Below, piece after piece: positions 37,901-51,503 of a stretch of DNA of 64,000 bases. The stretch spans positions 9,922,567 to 9,986,566 of the forward strand of contig NC_021681.1 of NCBI RefSeq assembly GCF_000247815.1, read 5' to 3'. A program made the position numbers and the translations under genes. The notes under the pieces were generated by a model. It searched no databases and had not been told where the DNA came from. It saw nothing but the letters and a program-made list of their open reading frames with translations. Position 1 is the first letter of the stretch; each line of letters opens with the position of its first letter. This DNA comes from Ficedula albicollis. Taxonomy: Eukaryota > Chordata > Aves > Passeriformes > Muscicapidae.

Positions 37901-40898
37901 AGTCCAAGCAGGGAAAAATATCAGGATACGCTTACTGTAATTAAAATTAGACTTGACCACTTCAAAATGCATCCTCCCAGATGCATTACATTTGCTTTAA
38001 CGTTCATGCGAGAATCCTAGGAGACTTCTTGTTGCGTGTTTTTTAAACTAATATCATATGCAAATTTGGTTGATGAATAGTATGAACTGACAAACTGCAT
38101 ATGAGATGTTGATAAGCAAAATGGATATTTAGACTGAAAAGGAATCTGAACTTTGTAATGGGGCCTCAGGAGTTACAGACCAAACCTTGCATATTCATGA
38201 AAATAATTATTTCACAAGGCAAAAAAATAAAAAAAGTCACCTGAACAGCACATTCTGAAGGGGATGGAAATATGCTCATTAGTTAGGTGTGATAGACAGG
38301 GAATAACTATGGCTTTATAAATCGTGTTTTCTTCTCTATCCTTTTAATAACAGGTTTAAACTCCAAACTCCTATGACAAGAAATGCTACTTGACCACAAA
38401 AGGAGCACAATCATCAGAAGCTGCTTACAAACATGGAGAGAAAGGATCCAACCATTTCAGAGTTTCTTTTAGTGCCCAGTGAATAGTGCCCTCTGGGTGT
38501 CCATTAGAATATTCTGTGGTTCTTCTGTGGAAGCCTTAGGTGCCCAGTAGGAATTGAAGTCACTATCAATTCATTACCTATGGGATGGTCATCAGCTTGC
38601 AGAAAGTAGCACTTGTTCTTGAAGCAATTACATTACAGCAGATGAAAGAGTAGATATTCCCTTCTGAGGGAGATATTTTTAGTTCTATCATATGATAAAA
38701 TCAGTACTACAGGTAAAGGGTGGATTTGCAAATTACAAAGTTCTGGCAGCAGTTCAGATCATCTCCCTTATTCAGCAACACATTTATTCCTGGGGTTAAC
38801 CTCTAGCATGCTCAACATGCTTCAGTGAATAGCAAAGACCTGCACAAGTGACAGAAAAAGTAAATGTAAGCATGCAGCAAGAGAAGCAAAATTTCTAGCT
38901 TAGTCTAAGATTTTAAATCAAAGTTTCCTGAATATAACCTGTGAACTTACCCAGGCAAATTCTGAAGTTTCTTCATTGGAGGAATGTAAAGTTAGCAATG
39001 TGAGGGTATAGAATTTTCTGTTAATTCATACACATGAACATATTTAAGTGCAAAAAGGTATTAGAAAGAGTTGAGAAAACTCTTCAGAAAGCAGGTGATT
39101 GTATTTAAGAAAAGCTGCAAGTTTGATACATTAAGAGAAGAACTAAAAGAATATTAGAACTGACCATGAAGCCCTCTAAATTATAATATTTTTCACAAAT
39201 ATCCAGTTAACTTTTTTACTCATTTGTAAAGGCATGTTAGTGAATGGTTGTATTACCCCTTGGAATAAGATGAGATGCTTGAAGTCTTTGAAAGAGGTAT
39301 AACAAGTAACAGAAGCTCCTATAACTATTTCAAAAGCTCTGGAATAAGAGTCTTGTTCAGACCCTTTTAGGGACAACAGTAAAATCCATTCATCTAACTC
39401 TAATAACGTGTCCTTGCTGCACAGCTCATAGCATATGAGCATAGATTACAGAGTTACATGTTTTTCCACTTAGAACCGCCTGTTAAACCAGCAGTTACAC
39501 TTCCTCCCTCGAACTCTTGTTTTCATAATATCTTTCTATCAGGTGATGCAAAAACTGTGATACCGAGTTAAGAAAAGTGTAAGGAAGCACCAATACTTCA
39601 ATTGGAAGCCACTAAACAACTGTTTAAAAACTTAACTGGCTTTTGACAATCTCCACACCAAAGTGCTACTCTGAAGCATATCTGAAGATGCAGCCTGTAG
39701 GTCTTGTAAGATAAAACTTTGTTACAGGGTTCTATGTAGCTGCAGGCAGGCCAAAACAAAAGCTCTGCCAAGGCTGCAAAATTACTGTTGGAATATTTTA
39801 GCCTAGTTCTGAACATTTGCTAAGAAATCCTCACAATCGACCCACTAACATTCTTCTAGGCTTGTAACTTGATAATTCAAGCCTGACTCTCCTTCCAAAC
39901 AACCCTTTAGAAGATACACTGTGTTTTAAACTGGAGTTGAACTGTAAGAAGATGGCAGGATTAAGCTGTAAGTCTCTAAGCCACAGCTGGTATGCTATTC
40001 TCCTCTAAAATGAGCTATACCTATGTTCATTATTCCAGCACAGTTCATGTAAATATTAGGGTTTAGCCTCCAAGGATAGAACGACACCATGTTTGTCCTG
40101 TAAACGGCCATGAATGCCTATGACATTACACAACCAGCAGAACAAAATCTCACCAAGATAAATGTTTGTACAAAGTGGTTAAGTTAAACCATTTTGGATG
40201 ACTATTTTTGTGTAATAACAGGAATTAATAGAGGAAATTGTGCACATGGAGATTCAGCTGTTTTGAGAAACTGCACCAGAACTGAACACATTTCTCTCTC
40301 TTCTGTGGAAGTTTGTCACAAAAAAGCAAGATAAATGTTATTTATACATTTTACAAATACTATATTAAAATTATCTCATTTCTGTACAAATAAATTCTTC
40401 ATGACAGAGGTGATTTTTTTATCCAAGTGCTTGTTCAATGTTTTCACTAATTGCAGTAGAATATATTCGAGGTATTTCCTAAATGGCCTTTTTTTCTGAT
40501 TTATTCCATGCCTTTATTTAAAGGGAAATAAAATCCCTGGAACAAATGGAGGTATGCATCAGGTAAACAGTCAACACTGAACACCATCAGTGTGTCTCCG
40601 GAAACAGCAGTGTAAAGCTGGTCCATTTTAGCTCCATTGAAAGATGCCTATAAGCAAGACAATGATGTATAATGAATCAAAGTGTAATACTATTTTGTTA
40701 TTCTGCCTTTGATGATTCACAGAATAGAAGTAAAAATAGAATCAAGGTAGTTTTCTATAACATTTTATTTACCTACTTTTGGCTTAAGAAAATATTTACC
40801 TCTGATGTAAAGTAAAAAACGGTTTATCTTTTAAACCATGGTACAGATGAGGTGCTACACAAATGATTCCAAAAGTAACTTCTCTAAAGCCACAGCTT
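34920..40898. other. Unique DNA, no gene recognised
   Basis: Mostly A+T-rich, with A-runs near 36495 and 36662 and a short TTTC run at about 37331. The longest frame (37583-38020, +, about 145 codons) begins with TTG, lacks an early ATG and has no recognisable domain. No transposon recognised. Confidence 0.5.
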
Positions 40899-41386
40899 TT
40901 TTTCTTTTCCTCTGGTGCCTACATGCTGACAGATGGAATGACATGTTTTGGGTCAGGGGGCTTTTCCACCAAGCAGAACAAGTCAATTTACATTCTCATC
41001 AAGACCTAGCAGCCTGTGTTTGAGTTTCCTTTATTATATTGGTAAAGTAACCCACTTTAAAAAATACTAATTTACCCTGTGAAAAGTAAATACTTGAACC
41101 TTTCTTTATAAGGCTCTACACCAGACTGTCCTAACCAGAATTCATTTTTCTTTTCCTCTGGTGCCTACATGCTGACAGATGGAATGACATGTTTTGGGTC
41201 AGGGGGCTTTTCCACCAAGCAGAACAAGTCAATTTACATTCTCATCAAGACCTAGCAGCCTGTGTTTGAGTTTCCTTTATTATATTGGTAAAGTAACCCA
41301 CTTTAAAAAATACTAATTTACCCTGTGAAAAGTAAATACTTGAACCTTTCTTTATAAGGCTCTACACCAGACTGTCCTAACCAGAA
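40899..41386. repeat. 246-bp-period tandem duplication, identical copies
   Basis: Copy 1 (40899-41140) and copy 2 (41145-41386) are identical as far as I can read over about 242 bp, from TTTTTCTTTTCCTCTGGTGC to GACTGTCCTAACCAGAA. Four bases, TTCA, sit at the junction; copy 1 is preceded by two extra T. Complete identity points to a very young event or an assembly artefact. Confidence 0.96.
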
Positions 41387-44300
41387 AACTCTTTGATTTA
41401 CTTAATCAAGAGCACAGCTGGTTTGATGTTGCATAAATTCCCACCTAGATACTTAGTGAGTCAAATACAACTCACATAAAGTACCAAATTCACACTTTAC
41501 TTGTGTTCATGTAATGCCCCAGACAAGGGGAATGCACAGGCCCAGGGAAGGCTGGATGACAAAGGGGATAAGCAACTATGGAAAATTAAAGATTTTTTAA
41601 AAAAACTGCAACAAGTTTAGCTTACAAAAAATTACCTCTAAACTTGTATGCAAAAAACAAGCTAGAATAGAGAAAACTATTTTCTTAGTAAAAAAAAAAA
41701 TTCTATGAGGTGGTGAACCTAAAAGTTATAAAGCAAGCCTTGAAAGGGCAAACAGGGGACAGAGAATGAGCTGGCCATTATTTCAGGAAACCTTCTTGTC
41801 AACAACAAGATTTTATTAATATTTGAGGGAAGACGGGAATTAAAACACATGGAGAGTCAGGGCACAGAAGAAGTGAATTTCACTCAAGCAATATGTTACT
41901 ACACACATCCAACATACCATTGTATTATCAAAGACACACTTAACCTTATAAAACACTCATCAAATCAAAAAGATCATGGCCTAAAAAGGAGTGAAGGTCA
42001 TTGTAAGGAAATTAAAGGAATTTGTAAATTGGTAAATGGTCGACCAATCTCTAGAGGCTACAGGTAGCATGAGTTATTAATTTATTCTGGGTTTATACTA
42101 TAGCATTTAAAGAGGTGTTCCTACAGAGAATTTACAGGTGTTCCTACACCAGTTAGAAAGATCAATCTCCTGATTGCCTTTCACAGAACAATATAGGATT
42201 CAGAACAAATAATCCACAACAAAGATTTTTTAAAAAGGTTTAAAAGCAGTTGGGTAGAAGACTTAAACCAATCTTAACTTAGATGCAAAAAGATCTGTCA
42301 AAAGACATTCTGACCTGTAGAAAACAACACACAGACTAACATGCTACACTGAGGCCCACACAGTTTTGAGAAGCTACATGCTAAAAGCGTATCAATTAAT
42401 GGAAGCTGATTTTTGTTTTGGTTGAGGGTTTTTTCCTCCAGTGAATTATTGTAAGTAGAAATTCTCAAAATACTTGGCAAGGTCACGAGACGATCACAGT
42501 GAAAGTATTTAAGATAGCGCTGAATCAGAAGAATGATAGCCTTTTCATTGGTGTTCATTACAGAGCCCACTGGGGGATTTTCATATCAGAAATAAGATTA
42601 AAGTTCTGCCTGACACCACTGTTACCATGTCAAACCCCAAATAATCTGCTCAAAATCACTGACTACGTCAGAGACGGCTTTCGTATCTACTAAAAATATG
42701 GCTGCAGCCAAAAGAACTGTTTAGGTGCCAGATGTGAAAGCTACCAGACAAACTAAATAATTGAGCTTATTTTCAACTTTTTGTTTCCCCAAACATGCCA
42801 GGATAGCTACTTATGTTTACTTCTTAAAGACTTAATTAACACTTCAGTCAAGAGTTACAAAAATAAAGTTTGATCTTGTTTTATCAGCAGAATCAGTGGG
42901 AAATTTTCTCATTTCAAGACAACCAGACCAATCCAAGGGGTCTTGCATTGGTACAGGTACTTGATGAGACCAGCAAGTCCAGGGGAATTCAGAAGTGAAT
43001 CTGGCAGATGACACAGTTTGTCAGGCTGACAAGTTGATGAGCACAGTAGCCTGAGAAACCAACACCACTCTCTTATAAAAGCCATGATCAATGGAAGCAG
43101 TGAAAGGAAGAAACACCAAAAGCAGAAGGTACCAGACCAGCTGTAGATACACCCGTTCTCTTCATTTCAACTGACTCTATATTATCTTCTAGCTGTCAGA
43201 CTCACAAATCCAAGTAAAGACAAGACTTTTTTCTGCTTCTCAGAATTCTATATTCATGAGAATACATGTCCAGAGACAAAAGTCGCTTGACACCACCAAT
43301 GAGTTTTCCTCTGCCACTCAGCAAATCTTATGCTTTGGGCCAGGTACAACCAGAATTCAGCAATACCTGACTCAGTGATTGCCCCTGTGCAGACTGTTGG
43401 CTGACAAAGGCAACTCACAGAATAAACAAGTTCCAGAACCCTTGCAGGCCACTCAAACCTGGCTTTTGTTTCTCATGTCTGTAGCAAAAACTCAGTAACA
43501 CACATTTCACACTTCAATGAATTCATGTGTGAATGTGAAAATGCACTTCGGAGAACTTTCAGAGATTGTTCTATCATATTCATATCTAAAAACTTCAGGA
43601 GCAAATCTATTGTGCAGTTTGTTAATTGGAAAGAGAAAATTCATATACAAAATTCCCATAGGACAATTGTTTATTAAGTGAATGCAAAAGCAAGCATTAT
43701 TATGTAAATATTAAACAGGAACCATGAATACTGAAAATAAGAGGATACAAAAGCCACTGTTTCTACAGGAACCATACATATTTGGTTCTGATTATGTTCT
43801 GAGCTATCCTAGTCTCCAGGATTCTTCCACCCTCCAGCCAAGCTCCTCACCTATCCCCTGATGCCTAATCCTCATTCATTTTGACTCCTTTCACCTTCAA
43901 GCTTCTTGCACCACCTGGCTGGGGCTCCATCATCCAAGGCAGTGACATTCTCCTACTTGCCCCATCTGGTATTTGCTCAGCAGGGCAATAGAAGTGCATG
44001 TCCTGTCACCACACACTGCCATGGTTCAAACAACGGCTAGTGCTGGTCTTGAAGTGCTTATTCATTCCACTATAGTGCTTTTTTTAAATATAATTAATCT
44101 GTTCTGAAGACTGAATCCAAAGGTCTCTTCAATTACTCTCTCAGAGCAAAGGGAACTGCTCAGTGTGAAATTGGGATGTTTTTAGGAGCAGTGTTTATAC
44201 TTACTTGTCTTAACCCAGACTTCTACTAGGGCAAGGCTTCTACTCTCATTTTTGACCATCATTGTTGAATCTGGGTATGAATATTTAGTCCAGCAGCCCA

Positions 44301-44531
44301 AAATACCATCTAGCCTGTAATTAAAGGTTGCAGAGCACAGTTCTAGCTGACCATCAAGCCTACAGTGATCATTTACATGGGAATTAACTAAGTCCATTCC
44401 TTAAAAATATCAGATGTAGCTAAACTAAAAGTAAAAAAATCTCAAGGTACGGATTTGACATCATTTACAAAAGAGGGTAAATGCTCTAAAGCGTGGTCTC
44501 TATTGCCTCTACACAGCAGAAGGGTTGTGAA

Positions 44532-44557
44532 GCAGGGGCCTCACACACAGCCCCTGC
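44532..44557. other. 8-bp GC-rich perfect hairpin
   Basis: GCAGGGGC, a ten-base loop CTCACACACA, then GCCCCTGC. The stem is perfect and seven-eighths G/C. It is not followed by a T-run. Confidence 0.6.
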
Positions 44558-44710
44558 CAGTTCACATCTAACAGGGTCCTCAGCCCACAGAGAATTTGAC
44601 TCCTAAATGTGCAATACACAATTAGCATGAGAATTAGTCAAAACTCCAGCAATAACATGACTCCATGCACTGTATGGGGAACTGAATCTGCAGGCAGGGG
44701 AAATTTGAGC

Positions 44711-44780
44711 GATTTTTTTTGTTATTGGTGTATGTGGTAGGCTGGTTTGTGGTTTTTTACTGGTAGTGTTGGTTTGTCAT
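44711..44780. repeat. G/T-rich low-complexity tract
   Basis: Strand-asymmetric sequence of mostly T and G (for example GGTTTGTGG and TAGTGTTGGTTTGTC), beginning with a T8 run at about 44713. No fixed period. Confidence 0.7.
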
Positions 44781-47700
44781 TAATGCACATCAAGTCTGAG
44801 GATTTATTACTTATGAGTAACTCCAGTGCAGTACCGTAACTCTCACTAAGAGTGCTACATATTCAAAAAGCAACAGTTTTTCCACACTGGCAGTCATTTC
44901 TCAAAAGCAGCAGGAGGAGCTTCTAGCAGATGACTTCTCAGATCACTGAACACAAAGGAAAAAGCCTCTTGTGTTCTCTAAATACTTTACTCAGCTGCCA
45001 CTGTCACTCTTCTGGGGTTACACAAGTCTCCTGAGAAATGGCTTGGGTCTAATCCATGGAGCCTCAGACCTATGATCTCCTTTCTCCAACACATCCAAAA
45101 TGCCTCAGAAATGAGTGAGGGGTTCAGTCCCTGCCCACCTACATATTTAACTTGCTTTTCTGCCTGAGGCCCTTTCTATCACAAAACGCATGGAAGCTTC
45201 ATGTGAGTCAGAGTGGGAACAAGAGGAATGCTGTCCTTAGTTTGTCTTTTCATGGTCTCCACAGGTGGTTAGGACTCAGAGCCCCTTTACTACTGCTTAA
45301 AACTCTAAAATAGAAATAATTTTCTTCTGAAATGCCACTTAATTCCACTGTAGGAGAGAGACTTCACTTCTTGTAAAGGGCAAATCAAAGAGTCAATACA
45401 CAGTACCAGCAATTACATTTACCATTTATTGCATACTGTGATATATCACATGAGATGTCACATATTACTGTAACACACTATTGCTAAACAGTTAATATTG
45501 GTTTACACGGCCAGGAAGGAACATGATATACACCCCAGTACTGTGTCAGTTACTATGAGAGTTGCCATCCTGAATTAGTTTGAAGGCCCATCAAGCATGG
45601 TATTGACTGACACCAGTATCAGATGTTTAAGGAGGGAGTCCCTATGGGGGCAATTATAGACTAATTTACCCATCAGGGAAATTCTTCTTTAAACTCCATC
45701 AATTATACCCTGAGGCATAGGGATTTATATCTCATCCTTTCTAACTTAACTCTAGGTTATCTTCTTACACTGATAAATGCTTAACCCTTTTTCAAAGCCT
45801 ACTAAGCTTATTTCTCTTAGTATAACAATTATAAATTATGCATAACTCTCTAAACATGTAGATAAACAACAAGAACACATGCTAACTGGAAAATTATTAA
45901 TGGGAATTGCATAAAAATCCATCATACGTGTATCATGGAAAATTCAGCAGAGCTGATCACTATCACTAATATTCAACTTAATGTATTCCAGCAAAATTCC
46001 ATGGATTAGATAAACTGCATCTAGAACAGCAAAGTTAGTGTCAAACATTAAAAAAAAAAAAGCAGTGTTTGCAATGTTCTCACCAATCAGTAAGCCCATT
46101 TATATGGGTGTTTCCTATGTTACAGTATCCAGTACAACATCCAGTTTCTCAACACACAGTCACAGATGGAAGTGTATTTTGTCAGACCTGTAATTCAGTG
46201 ATTTCATGGAGAATAACACACGAGACTGCTGAGGAATCCAGTAAAAGACCCTGCATTCACTTGGAAAGCAGAGAATATGTTTTGGCATCACCCCCTCAGT
46301 GGCCCCTTGACAGGAAGGCTGTACACAGCTAAAGTTTCCTGCTTGCTGCAGAGCTGCTGGAAATGTACTGAGGTAAGGAGGATGGGAATCAGATCACCAT
46401 ATTAACAGGCACTTTCCCAGCCAGCCTGAGGAGCTGAACAAGAAGAAAGGTTTATAAAACAGAGAGGCAGAGATCCTGCTCTGTACTTATAATAGAACAT
46501 ATGTCACATCATGGGATCTAGCAAGGAGAACTGCGCAAGCAATAGGACCAAACTGAAAAATTGTTCTACTCAGATCTGGAAAAAAATCTGAGATTCACAT
46601 CATTAATCCCACATACACATTGAAGAAAATATTAATTTTTTTTTAGCTCTGAAACCATACATCAGCTTTCTAAGGACACAAAGGGGAGTCTTGATTAAAG
46701 TTGATTAAAACATGAGCAAATTTTCCTCCAGATATGCAAGGGTACCAGGGTGAGGGAAGGGCTTTCTGGATACAATTTAAATACACTTCAAGGAATAAAG
46801 CTCAGCTGCCCTTTGACTGCTGCAACTGCCAAGTTTTTCAAGTGTTTCCTCATCCTTTCACCCTGGGAAATTGATGGATGCACAACTACCATTCCTAGGG
46901 GTCATTCACATCCTCTAAAGCGCCTGCTCTCTTGTGCACAAACATAAAAGACCCTCTTCCCCACCCAAACCTCAGTCAATCCATACCAACATCTCCTGAC
47001 AGGCAGGCACAGCAGAGACAGGTTGGAAAGGAGAGGCACTTACCTCTCCCCTATGGCTTTTCATTGCACATAAATTGTTCCTGGTCTCTGCCAGAGAGAG
47101 ATCAGATAGACTCCATTCTTGTCCACAGTTCTCAGAAGCCAAAAGTTAACATAAAACTTCCCATAAAACGCCTGCCTTTTAACACAGCACAAATAAAAAC
47201 CCCTGTGTGAATAATTGATGTCATGGCTCACCGGATGAAGAACCAGAAGTGTTTCACATCAGTCCCTTCATTTATCCTAACTTCAGTTACCCTAAATGTC
47301 ATGCAAGATGAAAACATTTGTTTCAGCTTAGGAGACCCCTATCTCTTTTCCTACGTATAAATTTGTTTCATTTGGGATTAGGGGTTTTTGTTGGATTGAG
47401 GGGAGGGACAGAGGGATGGAAGTTACAGCAGTCAGGGGATTTTTAATAAAAGCTAAGGAACTAAACTCTTAAAAAGAGCCAATTTGCCACTGGTTGGAAC
47501 CATCACAGTTGTCACAGGAAATCCAAGCTCACAGTTCCATGCTCAAGCAAGCACAGAACAATCTGGGCCCAGGTATCCTACGCCATATTCCAGTACTGCA
47601 TCCAGGAGTCTACAGTTCCTAGGGATGGAAGGATGCATTAGCAGTATCTCACACCATCCGAGCTGGCTCTCTAATCAGCACTCAGTCCTGACTTATTTTT

Positions 47701-48459
47701 CTTCAACTGCAAGAACTTCCTGGATTAGAACAGTCTGAGAATTTTATGTGAACCAGCGCTAATTTTTTCTAATGAATACATTAAGGGGCAGGGGCAATCA
47801 CCTAGCATGAAACTAAAGCTGCAGTTTTATAAAACCCATGGGCACAATTCAGAAGCAACATTAGTGGAATAACAGAGGATTTCTTCTATGGATAAGAGAT
47901 TTTAGGATTGAATAACCCATACCAAACATTATGGTGCAACGTGAACAGGGGAGCATTCAAGGAACTTGGTCACACAGGACACCTTCCCTCTGTATCAGGT
48001 ACCAAAATCCTGGTTGCACCTGCTCCTCTGTGCCTGGGGAGCTACTCACTAAAAGAATTACTATGCCAGTGCTACTGTATCACCACCCTCAAAGAGCAGG
48101 ACCTGGGGGATGCACAGCAGATACCAACAGAAGCAAGATTCTGGCTACTTGAAGCGCTACAGGCAATTCCAGATGCAGTGTTTTGTTGTTTACCAACAGA
48201 GTGCTATTCATGTCAAAAAAAGCATTTTAGATGCAGCACACTGATTTCTGACTACATTCTACCTATTTGAAACAGCTTCTGCCATTCACAGAGAAATGAA
48301 AAGGTATCTGCTGGCACTCCAGTACTTATTCTCTCTGAAGCAGTAAGAATATTATTTAGGAATGTCATCATTGGCAACATTTCAAAGCCATTCAGTGAGA
48401 GATTTTTTTAAAAGCCATGTATAATTAAATAACTCCTTTCCACAGCTGGAGTGTAAAAT

Positions 48460-48479
48460 GGTGGCGGGGGGGAGGGGGG
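48460..48479 (+). other. Dense G-run, possible G-quadruplex
   Basis: GGTGGC, then G7, A, G6, in otherwise moderate-GC DNA. A four-tract, three-tier quadruplex needs one tract split by a bulge, but two-tier forms are easy to draw. Confidence 0.4.
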
Positions 48480-51388
48480 TGAAGTGCAGATAGATTCCAG
48501 TTCCCTAACTAAGGGGTCACTGGGAGGGACAGTTAACCAAACCTGCTTTTTAAAAAGTCAGAATAAGTCTAAACATGATTCTTTCCCTTAGTTTATTGTT
48601 GATAGGAAATAGCTTATATTTTGTTACTCTAAGACCTAAGATGAAACACCTTTCCCTATGAGATAGCATCTGAATTCTAGTTGCTCGTCCACTGAAAATA
48701 TCCTTATCTTTCAAATACCTGATAAATGTTACATTCCCCAGTAGAAAAAAAATCCCTTTTTTCTAGTCCTAAGCACAGACACCACACTCCCTTCTCAATG
48801 CTCCTTTGGTAGGCTTTCCAATTCAGTCTGCTCTGGTTGATGACCCACACTCACCACAACTCCACATTTCACCACCTTCTAAAGGTCTCTAGAGAGGTGC
48901 TGTGCACTAAGGCTCCCAAGACAACAATCGAGTCACAACAAACAGAGAAGGGAAATCCTTCTCTAGTGCCACAGACTGATTCAGAGGCAATTCTGCAGCA
49001 TTTTTATCCTCTTCCTACAGAAATACTTTAACACACTAAGGCTCTGAAATTAACTCAGAATGTGTGATGATCTTAAGTTGTACAATATATGCTGCTGGTA
49101 TCCCAGACACAGCCTTTCAAACAAAACCAAAAGGCCTGGCTGACAAACCATTACTTTACAAGTAAAGATAATCTGAGTTAACTTCTCAGTAGGAAAGGGA
49201 AAAGTTGCAACTCAAATAGAAAGGGCAGTCAGGACATCTTCCAGAATTCTAATGAAGCAGATCAGAGCTCTCCACCACAAAACAGTGGGAAAATATCACA
49301 AGCAACAACAGCCTCAGCTCCCTTGACTGCAGAGGTAGAGTTGGATTGCGCACACTGGGCAGGCACATGGAGAGCTGCCCATGCCAATGGCAATACCTGA
49401 GCCCACCAGGCAACAAACCACGGCCAGACAGGCTGTCCCAGAGCTGCTGCTGCGTGCCCAGCACACAACACAAGGGAGCTGGGGAGCACAATGCTCAGAG
49501 ATGCTCACTTGCACTCATCCCCCAGCAGCACTGGAGCCAATCACAACGAAAGGATTGAAGGAAGTTCCTCCAAAGCCTATGACAACATTTTCAACTTGAA
49601 TACAGTTTAATTTCTGGGGTAACCTAGAGAAATCATTAAGGGTCTGACTAAAGAACTGTGGACACTGTGTAGCTAAAGACTACAGCTGTTAGCAGAGACA
49701 CAGCCAATCCCCAGCCCATTTCACTGGGATCAAGTGAAATGACTGAACTGGGATTCACCCCTCATTCCCAAGAGCTGATAGTATTGAGAATCACATAGGA
49801 GAGAGTTTTCACCTGCTGCAGCACTGCCACCAGAAAGGGGAAAAACAACATGAGTATGAGAAAGTCTAGTAAAAGTTCCAAAGCTAAGTACTTCTAGGAA
49901 TTAAATCAGAGTGCCAAAATCACTGGCCTGTTGGCATTCAGATCTATTCCATTACCTCCCCTTCCAGGAATAACATCACATTTTAGTGGAAAGAGGTGAA
50001 CACTACAGTTGCACTATCTAATAGCTTTTCACCCATGGAACATCAAGAATTTGGGTTCATTGGGCTATATATTTCAGCATTAACTTCACATTCCCTCTAT
50101 CTGTAGTCTGGTAACAGTCAGGTGCATTTAAATGCCTTGATCAATGTGTGACCAGCAACGCTTTAATTTTAGTAGTATGGCATGCATGGTCCTATCTTAG
50201 AGCCCTCTGAGCATCTACAAAGAGATTTCTCATTTTATTGGCTTCAGAAATGCAAAATACTTTTTTGTTTTCTTCCATAAAACCGTTTCAATGTACTTAA
50301 AATTTTCATTATATTTTTGAAGGCTTCCTCAACTTAAGTTTTAAGTTAATTTAATTTTCACAGAATATTCCTTGACTTATCCTTCAATTGTAAGTGCGCA
50401 TTCCATAGACTTTTTTCTCTTAGAGTTCTTTAATCATATTTTACATTTAAACATATATTAGAAGTTTGCCAAAATTCTAATCTGTAAGATTCTCCTGCTC
50501 TAAATTAATTTCTGGGACCAACCAAAAAAGATGAGCATTGGGTTTTGATCACAAATCTCTAGGAATGATTTCAAGAGGTCCAAAACATGACTTCAAATTG
50601 CACTAGTTCATCTCACTGTAAGCTACCTCACCTGCCTTGAACCTTTACTAAGCTGAGCAGTAAGCAAAAGTCTCAACCCTGGCAACAGAATGCACTGAAG
50701 TATTTAACCAAAAAGCCACCAGTAAACTATGATGAATGTGCAATTAGCATTGAAGAACAAATATTTTGGACTGGTAGTTTTAAAGAAAAAGCCAGATTCA
50801 TGGCCTGCAATACACAGTGAGCATCAGCTCAGCTGGTGGCCCAGCACCGACTGTAGATTTATTTCTGGCAACAAATAAGAGGGGCAGGAACCAGTACAAA
50901 AGCAAACAGATTTCTGTGTTGCTTTATGTGTAGTGAAATGCTGCAGACTCAGAAGGGGTTTTATTCCTGTTTTCCATAAATAACACCTGGGCAGAGACAG
51001 GCATTAGTAGCAGCACAAAGGTTCTGTATTCCAATACTTTTCTTCCTCATCAGAAAAGCTGCTGGGAACATCAGGAACAAAAGAATTAGCACAGTTACAC
51101 AGTCCTACTCCAGCTCTAAGGCCTAACACAAGCACATGGCTAACTAAACTGAGTGTCTCTAATAGCCAAAAAATGAGAACACACACTGCACAGATCATAA
51201 CAGTAACTAAATATACTTCAATCACTTCAGTTAAAGATCCAGGCCGGCAATTTCAAGCCTTTACAACATGAACTTTCAATTTCCTGGAAGGACGTGGGAT
51301 GGGGGGAAAAAAATCACAGCTACAAAACAGCTGGATTTTTATTGGATAAGGCTTCCAGCTTCTGCATGCCAAACAGCACTTACAGGTA

Positions 51389-51503
51389 AAAAGCTAAAGC
51401 CCATTGTCCCCAATCTGCAGGTCATTCCAAATGAAACAAACCCAGGAAAAGCTAAAGCCCACTGTCCCCAGTCTGCAGGTCATTCCAAATGAAACAAACC
51501 CAG
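51389..51503. repeat. 58-bp tandem duplication
   Basis: Units at 51389-51446 and 51447-51503 begin AAAAGCTAAAGCCCA and end AAACAAACCCAG. I see two transition differences (CCATTG/CCACTG and CAATCTG/CAGTCTG) before the copies diverge at the ends. Confidence 0.94.

Larger units (their letters stand above)
41387..51388. other. Unique DNA, no gene recognised
   Basis: Ten kilobases without a recognised transposon or gene. It holds a short repeated AGGTGTTCCTACA (42113 and 42137), a G/T-rich tract (44711-44780), a GC-rich hairpin (44532-44557) and a G-run motif (48460-48479). Candidate frames at 47908-48270 (+) and 49249-49599 (both strands) have no recognisable motif; in the latter case frames on both strands reflect G+C-rich sequence with few stops. 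Confidence 0.5.

Noticed and set aside
37583..38020. 145-codon + strand frame
   Set aside because: Begins at TTG with no early ATG, has no recognisable domain and no matched acceptor/donor pair; a frame of this size is near the chance limit for 64 kb of A+T-rich DNA.
49249..49599. Cluster of overlapping frames on both strands
   Set aside because: Five mutually overlapping frames in one G+C-rich patch; none has a recognisable motif or splice signals.
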